The notes beneath the pieces are model-generated. The model saw only the letters and a program-made list of their open reading frames with translations, did no database searches and had not been told where the DNA came from. The position numbers and the translations under genes are program-made. A stretch of 64,000 nt of DNA from Grammothele lineata (taxonomy: Eukaryota > Basidiomycota > Agaricomycetes > Polyporales > Polyporaceae), in assembly GCA_002150815.3 (NCBI GenBank), contig NDFF03000107.1, positions 1 to 64,000 of the forward strand. Reading direction: 5' to 3'. This document shows positions 46,239 to 54,554 of the stretch, one piece after another; positions within the stretch are counted from its first letter, which is position 1, and every line of letters begins with the position of its first letter.

Positions 46239-46887
46239 AGGAGTGCAAGGTAGGCCTAGGGGCAAAGGGAGAGATGAATGGGTCTGTAAGAGAGGCGACT
46301 TGCGTCCCCGCCGGCCATAGCCGAGAACGCGGTATGTCACAAGCACGTGCAGCTCCGTCATCGCGGGAATCGTCACAGCAGACGACAGTGAGTTCGGTCG
46401 AATCCCACTGTCTAGTCTCTAGAGTTCCAGCTCTCGCCCCCAACTCGCCCCGTACTAATCTCCTGATTAGATAAATTTGAAGCTCAACATTCGAGATAAA
46501 GATCAGATTGAGGGCCTCGAGCTACTTATGTTCTCCGCTGGATTCGATCTCCGGCACATACTCTGGTGGCGGTGAGCCTGTGTTGTGAGGCACAGTCAGA
46601 GAGACGCGTGGCCGGCACGTTTTCACTGTCTACCACTATCAGCTCGCCTGCTCCCTTGGGGGATTACGCTGACTTTCCTCCCAGAACTCGCGTTGTTTCG
46701 CTCGAGTGTTCTACGGACCCTAAGTATCACGCGTAAAATACGTGTTTGACGCGCTCTACATGAGCCACTGCCCAGGAAGCCGTATGTATTCGAATTCCTT
46801 CCTCTCCATATCGGAGTCAATCTATTCACCAGAACGCGTTTTCTAGACATTCCTGCAGGCCATTTCCGCTGCCACTGTTACCCTCAA
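46239..46887. other. Divergent region between BTB11 and BTB12
   Basis: No gene recognised; contains a CACGTG at 46344 on the BTB11 side, none on the BTB12 side. Confidence 0.5.
46344..46349. promoter_or_regulatory. CACGTG palindrome upstream of BTB11
   Basis: 106 bp before the BTB11 start; context AAGCACGTGCAG. Retained although the gene has decayed. Confidence 0.4.
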
Positions 46888-47997
46888 ATGGAACTTGATA
46901 GCAATGACGGCATGTCTCGCAAGCGGCGACGTGCGTCGAGCGATCCTTATTCAGCTCGCGGCCCACACCGTCTGATAACGCCCGAGGCTTCAAGTTGGCA
47001 ACCGCCCCCAAGAATGAGATTGGAGTACGATCCCGAATTTTGGTTTGAAGATGGAAGCATAGTCCTCATTGCTCAAACCACGGGGTTCCGCGTCTACAAG
47101 CGACTCCTCGCAGAACACTCGCCGTTCTTCCGTGACCTCTTTCGTATCCCTCAGCCTCAGCGCGGCGCGCCGATGATCGATGGCTGCCCCGTTGTGCATC
47201 TGGCTGACTGGGCTTGGGAAGTCCGTCACTGGCTTCGTGCGCTGTTTCCCACCAAAGCGAACCTAACGTACGTCGTCTGTTGTGATGCTTAAGTCCTCAT
47301 TGCTCATCATCATCTCAGATACGGGAAACGCGAAGAGCCGCTGTCAATGGACGCTGTCGTCTCGGTGGTGGTCCTCTCGCACAAGTACCAGATGGACGAG
47401 CTTCTTGCGCAGGCGATGTCCCACCTCCGTGACTACTACACGAGCGACTTCGACGAATGGTCCAAGCCCGACCGCAAGACGACTATCAAGCCAGCGCCCG
47501 CCGACGCTGTATCCGCCATCAACATCGCTGCTCTCACGCAGACGCCGTCGATACTCCCCGTCGCGTTCCTCGAGGCATGCCTCGCGGGCGCCACCGTTCT
47601 CAAAGGCGCCATGCGCGGTGGTGTCTTCCTCGATCCGCTCATATACCCTGACGCTGAACGCGTTCTCGACGGCCGGGCTGCAGTTCTACAACGCACGGGC
47701 GTTGCGGTCGCTCGCATCTTCAACCCGAAGCCGAGCCCGTCCTGCAGGAACGACTACCAATGTTCGCGCATGTTCGCGAAGAAGGCGCAGGAGCTCGACG
47801 AGCTTCTACAGGAGGCGTTTGTGGGGGGCCTAGTGCGCCGTTGGACGATCGAATTTCTGCAAGACGGACGCGAGTGGAGCATCTGCGAAAAGTGTCGCGA
47901 AATGGTCCTACTTCGAGAAAAGAAGGAGCGCCGTGATTTCTGGGCTGCGCTTCCGAACATGTTTAATTTGACGATCGAAGGGTGGGGCAGTAATTGA
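46888..47997 (+). CDS. BTB12: BTB/POZ protein, second subfamily
   Basis: Exons 46888-47267 and 47319-47997 (51-bp intron), 352 residues. N-terminal MSRKRRRASSDP gives a strong basic patch. BTB core: DPEFWFEDGSIVLIAQT, FRVYKRLLAEHSPFFRDLF, RIPQPQ, VVHLADWAWEVRHWL. Exon 2: YGKREEPLSMDAVVSVVVLSHKYQMDELL. Middle region INIAALTQTPSILPVAFLE. C-terminus: SCRNDYQC, CEKC, FWAALP, LTIEGWG. With BTB13 it forms a distinct subfamily (FRDLFRIPQP, INIAALTQTPSILP) lacking the upstream CACGTG. Confidence 0.87.
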
Positions 47998-48317
47998 CCT
48001 TCGGGATATATCATTCTTCCTTGTATTACAGCGTCATTGTGTCACTAGTTTGTGTAGCCACTCTATTGTCCATGCGTGCCTGGTGCGGACAGCTCATTCT
48101 TTTGTTCGGCGGACCGCGAGATGGTCCAAGTACAATAACGCTCTGGTATCTGGGCCACCGCGGTCATGTGCGATCACTGGTGAGTGGCGTGGCATATAAA
48201 TATTAACGTGCTCACCAGTCGCCATCGTCCGTCTTCTTACCCCAGTTGATTCCACCTCAGCACACCATCGACCGCATACCTCGAGCATCTGCGTCCCACC
48301 GTCCCCGACCATCCAAA

Positions 48318-50315
48318 ATGGGCCAATATTGGGACCTGTAAGTCATGTATTTACCAGAGCTAGCGACCTCCACGATGCTCACTTTAGACCGCGACTAGTT
48401 TCTGTATAAGCCGGGAGCAACAGGGAAATTGGAATGCCGACTGCGGAATCAAACTGGGCGAGATCTTTCCCTTCAAGCACGGCTTCCTCGTGAGGAACAT
48501 GACATTGCCCATTAGGCAGTACGTCTTCAGTTATCTGTCTTAGCTACCCTTATTGACTGGGCACTAATGGCCAACTCCTAGTCCGTTGGTAGACAAGTGG
48601 CTCGAGGCCCCTTCTCCTTCGCACATGCAGTCCCAGTCGAAGTTCCTCTCGCTCCCTGAAGACATCCTCTTGATCATCTGTGACGAGCACCTGGATACCT
48701 TACTGGATCATATACGGTTGGCGGTCACATGCAAATACCTCCTCCATTTTCGCCACACTGAGATCGAGCATATCCGCAACATATCCGCTGCGGAATGGTA
48801 CCGTTGCCGCATCGCGATCATTGGAGACTATGCCAAGTACTCGGACCTCCCGCGCCACTTCCTCAACGACGCTTCCCGCCGTGAAGTGCGCGCGCGCATT
48901 CGAGCAGAGCAAGCATCTCGAAAGAGAGACGATATGAACGAGAGAGGCAGGTCAGCCACACACGCCGACCCCGACAATCAAGACGGCGAGCCAAATTACA
49001 ACGAGATCGTCGGCCCTCGCGGCGGCCGCTCTCCTTCGCCCCCTCCTCGCGACTGGGTTCCCCCCGAAGTTGACTGGGAACGACTCGAGAAGGAGGATTC
49101 CGATCTCGACGAGGCGAGCTACGGAGGGCTCGATCTGCTATGTCACGAAACCGGTGTCGTTCAATGGGCGGGGGCATGGGAGGCCAACAGAGAATTGCAA
49201 CAAATCCCCGAGAGGGAGGACCGGAAGCGCGTCCTCGCGCTCGCGGGCTGCTTCTACCCCAAGGATCCAAGAGTGGTGGTGGCGTCGATGCATCCGCTAC
49301 GAGCCCGCCCGTGCCCCTGCCCGAAAAGGCGGGCGTGATGCATCCTGTGCCACACGGCCGCACCGCGGTTGCAGGCGCCCGACGGGCATGCTCCGAGCCT
49401 TCTATATGTTTTGAACGTAAACTGGAATGAATAGTGTATTACAAACTGGCAGTGCACACCTTTTGAAGTAGAAACCATGTCCTGAGGTGTCTCATGTCGG
49501 AGACCTTCGCGCGAAGGAGGTTCAACGCTTGTGAGCGGTGGCGATGCTCTTGGGCGTCAGTCCATTGATCGCGTCGTCCTCCCGGCGCTTGACCAACGGC
49601 AGGCTTTCGGGTCGGAGACGGCCTTTCGCAACATGCCTGGAGGCAGAATTAGACATATAGGTACATCTCCAGTACGTAGGAGGAGTGGCGCAGTGGTACA
49701 AAAGCTCTTTTAAGGGTGGCAGACGGAATTGCGCCATGGAAGGCCCCTCAATCGTCATGTAGGAGCAGGCTTGGACTTCCCGGGCAAATGCATTTCCTTA
49801 CCTTATATAGGGCGTGAACGAGCGGGCTCGTTCAGGATCCATTGAAGCCACTGAGGCTGCTCAAGGATCGCGAATGGCTCCTGGTCAACGTGAAGAAGCA
49901 CATGTACGTTCGGGCGCGGGGAATTGCAGAGCTCTGCGGGAAGCCGCACGATGCTCAACCGTTCTTACCTCGATGCCGCCTCGACTTCGGTCACGTTTTG
50001 TTGATGAGGACGTGCTGGTCTCCGGACGACTCAGTGGCGATATACACGGAAGAGCTCACTCTCAAAGGCTACCAACTCCATCGTGGCGTGTGGGCGGGAG
50101 ACCGGTTCGGGATCGTTTGCGAGGATGAAATGGTGAGGATTGGGTTTGCGGACTATGAGGACGTCACCGCAGAGGTTGTCGAGGATCTAGCGGCCCTCTG
50201 CGAGGCATATTACGGGGAACGATGGAAGGAAACAATCAGTAAGCCTGGACGGTTAGATAGTTGGGAGTTTTACAAGGGCGACGATATCGACGACCCCTTA
50301 TTTTCCAACAGCTAA
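48318..50315 (+). pseudogene. 'MGQYW' family protein with F-box-like segment, split by an insertion
   Basis: Basidiomycete protein family recognised by its MGQYWDL start and its RGVWAGDRF block. Exons 48318-48337, 48399-48518, then 48582 onward. An F-box-like LPEDILLIICDEHL segment lies near residue 65, then IAIIGDYAKYSDLP. At 49262 the frame reaches FYPKDP and a stop soon follows at 49338. The missing C-terminal half is at 49842-50315: LKPLRLLKDREWLLVN, CWSPDDSVAIY, HRGVWAGDRFG. It has no ATG of its own. The two halves join in frame across an 8-bp direct repeat (AGGATCCA), so a 572-bp insertion event broke the gene. A truncated N-terminal protein might still be made. Function of the family unknown. 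Confidence 0.8.
49270..49833. mobile_element. ~564-bp insertion flanked by 8-bp duplication, hAT-like MITE candidate
   Basis: Flanked by AGGATCCA at 49262-49269 and 49834-49841; removing the insert plus one copy restores the reading frame of the host gene. An 8-bp target duplication is typical of hAT transposons. The ends share an imperfect inverted motif: ACGAGCCCGCCCGTGCCC from 49297 and, reading inward from the right end, ACGAGCCCGCTCGTTCACGCCC. The left copy lies about 27 bp inside the boundary, so the termini are not textbook. No transposase is encoded. Confidence 0.6.
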
Positions 50316-50876
50316 ATTGTTTCCCCCGCTCTCGTTATTTTGTCTAAGGCTGCTCTTTGCCGCTAAGCAATCGTATCTCCGCCATTGACCGTCTGTAGTT
50401 GCCTTCAAGTTGTGATCATTTCTTCTGATTTTTGAAGCTCGTAAACCAGAAGGCTCATGTAGGCATCACTCGCACTGTCAGGGACGACCTGTGTCGTCTT
50501 TCTCCTGCTTTCCATAAATCGCACTGTACCGTTCCAGAAAGAGTAGAATTTTCTGAGGCGCCGGGTTCGAACTCAGGAGAGTAAAGTGGCTGTGCCCGTC
50601 GTCGGTCCCCAGGTGAGATGTCGAGACGCGTCGCGTCATGATCGATTGACCACTTGTACTCTGCCATTGCGGCGGCGCCGCGTTCGGGATGCTAGACCGG
50701 AATCACTGAGCCTAGGCGCGTTGTTTCATTATCAGAAAGCATTTCAACGCGTAAAGTGCTTCTCCTGTCGCACTTCTGACCCATATGTAGTGCTAACGCA
50801 CCTTTTGAACCCCCAGACTCACGCGAGAGCCGGGGCTGCCACTGCCAAGAAAGACTGCGGGAAAATCGCCTTTGAG
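50316..50876. other. No gene recognised
   Basis: Spacer between the split gene and BTB13. Contains a GGTTCGAACTC word like a Pol III B box near 50570 but no tRNA fold. Confidence 0.4.
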
Positions 50877-52098
50877 ATGACCCAAGCCTCTGAAAACAGT
50901 ACTTTTTCTCTTATTAAAAGCTGGAAACAACGTACCAACGCGATCTACCATGACTGACAGGTCAAATTAATCGTCCGTCGGCGGCTACAGCCCCACCAAA
51001 CGTCAACCCCCGCAAGCGACGACGCGCAGCAAGCGATCCTCACTGGGCCCGCCGTCCACATCAATTCAGGATCAATTTTCAGACTTGGCGGCCGCCGCAG
51101 AAACTTCAACATGACACTGAATTTTGGTTTGAGGATGGAAGCGTCGTTCTTGTCGCCCAGAATATCGCGTTCCGCGTCTACAAAAGGCTCTTGATTGAGC
51201 ATTCGCCATTCTTCCGCGATCTCTTCCGCATCCCTCAGCCTACACTTACGCCTACGCTAGAGGGCTGCCCCATTGTGCACCTTGCGGATTTTGCGTGGCA
51301 GCTTCGTCATTTACTGCGGGCGCTCTTCCCTACCAAGAATCATCTCTCGTGAGTGCACATATTCTATGAAGTATACTCCTGTCCACTGATACATACATCT
51401 CCAGGTTCGGAAAGTGCCACGAGCCGCTCACGATGGACGTCGTTTGCTCCGTTGTCATGCTATCCCACAAATACCAGATCAATCAGCTCCTCTCGCAAGC
51501 CCTCTCACACCTCACGGAGTACTACACGGACAAGTTCGACGAGTGGTGCAAACCTAACAGGATAACGTCACTTAAGCCCGAGCCCATTGATGCCATCTCC
51601 GCTATCAACATCGCTGCTCTCACCCAAACGCCCTCTATCCTCCCTCTTGCCTTCCTCGAGGTCTGCTTCGCCGGCCCCGATATCCTCACAGGAGCACCTC
51701 GCGGCGGAGGCGTCGTTATCGATCCCCCTCGCCTTCCTGACATCCAGCGTATCATTACCGGGATCCCGATGGTCCACGAGCACATAAGCGTGAAGCTCGC
51801 GCGTATCTTCAGCCCGGAGGTGAGTACGGGATGTACGGGCGGCATCCGGTGCACGCCTGCGTTCACAAAGAAGGCGCGAGACCTCGACGGCTTTATACAT
51901 GAAGCGCATAGTGGAGACAACGCAATCACGTCAATGGCTCGCTGCTGGGCGGAAGAGTTCAGGATCTTCGAGGAGGAGTGGGAGATCTGTGACAAGTGTC
52001 GCATCATGGTACAGGAACGGGACCAGGAGGAACGGGAGGATTTCTGGAAGGATCTCCCCAGGATCTTCGATCTCACCATCGAGAACTGGGGGGAATAA
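50877..52098 (+). CDS. BTB13: BTB/POZ protein, second subfamily
   Basis: Sister of BTB12. Main exons 50961-51348 and 51405-52098. The family frame has no ATG before the BTB core: it reads NPRKRRRAASDPHWARRPHQ and on to TEFWFEDGSVVLVAQN. A start can be supplied by a 22-bp first exon (50877-50898, MTQASEN) joined by a 62-bp GT-AG intron in the right phase, giving 367 residues; this exon is tentative. BTB core: FRVYKRLLIEHSPFFRDLF, IVHLADFAWQLRHLL. Middle: INIAALTQTPSILPLAFLE. C-terminus: GCTGGIRC, CDKC, FWKDLP, LTIENWGE. No CACGTG upstream. Confidence 0.8.
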
Positions 52099-52239
52099 AC
52101 CGTTGTTTCGAATCTCTACATTATCTTCCCTATTTAGGCCCATGAGGCTCATGCTAGCGTATGTTATGGTGAGTGTATTCGTCGCCAGTCCACTTCTACG
52201 TAGCGAAAACCGCGCGCCGACCGACCTCAAGCGATGGTC

Positions 52240-54554
52240 TCACCACCTGATCCGTTCCCCGTACATATTTGGTCTCTCCCCGCGGATGTAAGCCTCAAAC
52301 GTCCGCTTGAGCACCGTGGACCAGTCGAGGTCGCGCTCGTCGCCGTGGACGAGTCCCTCTGGAAACTCGACCAGCTTGTCCTTGATCGCAGAGCGCCCCA
52401 TGCGCTCAGCGTCCGCGAACCTTGGCCCGAGGTCCGGCCAGAAACGAGCGCGGTCGAACGGCTTCCACCTGTATAGGTGAAGCGTGTTACACATGTAAAC
52501 GTGAATAAGAGGATAGGATCGCGCATACCATTCGTTGTGGTAGTGATAAGCATACGCGCCACGAAAGAAACCGTCGAATCCGACGACAGCGGGTGCAGCA
52601 CTCGAAGTAGCTGGCGTGTTGAAGAAGTTGTCGAAGCTAAGCCAACGCCGAAAACCGAGTCAGCGACCGTGACCATTCCTCAACACGGATGCACACTCAC
52701 TCGAGGAAGAAGGGGTACGGCGGGCGGTCGTGCTCGCCGACGACCTTCCCGAACCACGGCTTCGAGTTGTCCGTGCTCTTCCATGCCGGGTCGAACAGCG
52801 CATCCGGCAGACGATAGAGAAGTGTGTCAAGATGAGCATCTTGCAGGTACCTCGACACCGTAGTCGGGTGGAAGTCGAGCCCGTGCGCGAGAGCGGTGCG
52901 GAGGAGGAACGAGCCGAGCGCAGACCCACGGCGGAGCCGGAGGACGGCGGTGTTGTAGCGATTCTGCTGCGCCCACTTGTACGAGAATGCTCCGGACCAG
53001 CCCCAGAGCTCCTCCCAGTCGCGGAGGAGGAGCATGTCCACGTCGAGGTACGCACCGCCATAGCGATGGCAGAGCACGAAGCGGACCATGTCGGAGAGAA
53101 TGACGGGCACCTTGTTGTACGTCGTGTGGTCCTCCTTCGACTTGCCGTCGAGCGCAACGTCCGACCCTACCTTCTTCCCGGGACGGTCGTGCGGCGCATG
53201 CCCGTCGCTCCTGAGAAAGTCGCCCCCGAAGTGGCGCCACTCGTCGCGGAGCTCGGGGGCATGGTCGAGCTGCTCACTCGTGTTCCAGAGTTTGAACTGT
53301 ACGGCGTTCTTGAATCGAGGGTGGAGGAATGGTAGCGACCACGGATTCTGACGCAGTTCGGCGTACATGTCGTCTAGGGCTGTGGGGTTTGGCATAGCAT
53401 CGGCAGGACCGCGACTGATCCACATCCAGAGCTGCGGGCGGCATACCCGCGGCGGGTCGGAAGCAGGGTAGGGGAGGTGAAGTCCGAGGTTCTGGGTGAA
53501 GAGGAAGGCGAGGATAGCCATGTACGGCTTGTCGGTGAAAGGCCCCGCCCAAAACATGTGGAAGATCCGCGCATTGTCGTCGTCGCAGAGAAGCGAAGCT
53601 TGTCGAGATGGGTGCGGCGTGGCTATGCCGTGGGTCTGATTGACGGGGGCGGTGGAACGCATTTGAGCGCCAGCGTGGGGTAGATGGTCGCCGCCCGCGT
53701 CGGAGAGGAACATGTATCGAAGATCCTCTAGCCCTTCTCTGCGCAGATGCGCTCCACCGTCGAGGAGTGCTTCTATCCTGAGGTATTCGAGGCAGTCCCG
53801 TACATACTATGTTTCTGGATCAGGAATCAAAGAAGTTGGATGCAGCAACAAATGATACGTACATTGCCCTGGTCGTCGTCGCACTTCGTAAAGATTCTGT
53901 CGAGATCGGCGGCGCTCCCAGCGGGAGGCCGAGGAGGATATCCATGCGATGCTGTCGTGCGCTGCACGGCGGGGTATACGCGTTCCGGGCCAATCCCGAC
54001 CGTGTGCTGTACGGGTTTGTTGTCACCGTCATCGAGCGGGATTCGTGCCATATTTGCGGGTAGCGCAGGATTTTTGAGGGCGGCCGACATGCCAACTTCT
54101 ATGGGGACTGCAGGAGTCCGACGTGAGGGCAGTAAGATTCGGTGAGCAAAAACGAACCGCGGAAGGAAAGCGGACGGGACGTACTCGGGCGCGTACTGGG
54201 ATAGTGTCCCGCGTCGATCTCCTGTGACCACACCTGTCGCACCTCCTTAGGCCCGAACACTGGGTCCGGCGGTGGAGAGACCCAGCGCCAGCCTTGCCGC
54301 CCGTGCATAAAAGCCCGATGGATGACATACGTGGCGAGGAATAAGCAGACGCCGCAGACGACGAACGCCGTGAGTCCCTTGCGCCTGCTCAAGGGAGCAG
54401 CACTCGTGTGGTACGCGTCAGCGGCGAGGCCGCGAAACTTCGACCAGGGGGTGCGGTATCATTGAGAGAAGTCGACGTCGAGGGGATGCAGGCGGGGAGG
54501 ATGACGGCGGTTAGGGGAGTCGAACGGAGAATAGGAGCGAGAGTGGGAGGGCAT
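52240..54554 (-). CDS. GT32 glycosyltransferase, type II membrane protein
   Basis: Glycosyltransferase with the GT32 DXD sugar-binding region, likely Golgi. Exons 54554-54185, 54107-53862, 53806-52701, 52636-52529 and 52468-52240; about 685 residues. Membrane anchor GLTAFVVCGVCLFLATYVIH. Catalytic signature SDMVRFVLCHRYGGAYLDVDMLLL near the middle of exon 3: the DVD is the DXD motif. Later AYHYHNEW-WKPFDRARFWPDLG and TFEAYIRGERPNMYGE match fungal GT32 C-termini. Oddity: from the ATG at 54554 the frame meets TGA at 54461-54459, before the anchor, yet the same frame continues without another ATG until after it. Either the stop is real and the anchor is lost, or a 39-bp intron (GTCGAC...GAAG) removes it in frame. 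Confidence 0.8.

Noticed and set aside
46039..46443. Separate gene ending in VVHLSDSPEDLRHLL
   Set aside because: It is the out-of-frame second part of BTB11 exon 1, not an independent gene.
49678..49750. tRNA gene on the plus strand (TGGCGCAGTGG matches an A box)
   Set aside because: No B box at the right distance and no cloverleaf; it lies inside the insertion and is probably chance or a decayed Pol III-derived element.
49842..50315. Independent gene for the RGVWAGDRF protein
   Set aside because: No ATG at its start and it continues the upstream MGQYW frame exactly across the 8-bp repeat.
50510..50590. tRNA 3' half (GGTTCGAACTC matches a B box)
   Set aside because: The T-stem does not pair properly on either strand and no A box lies upstream.
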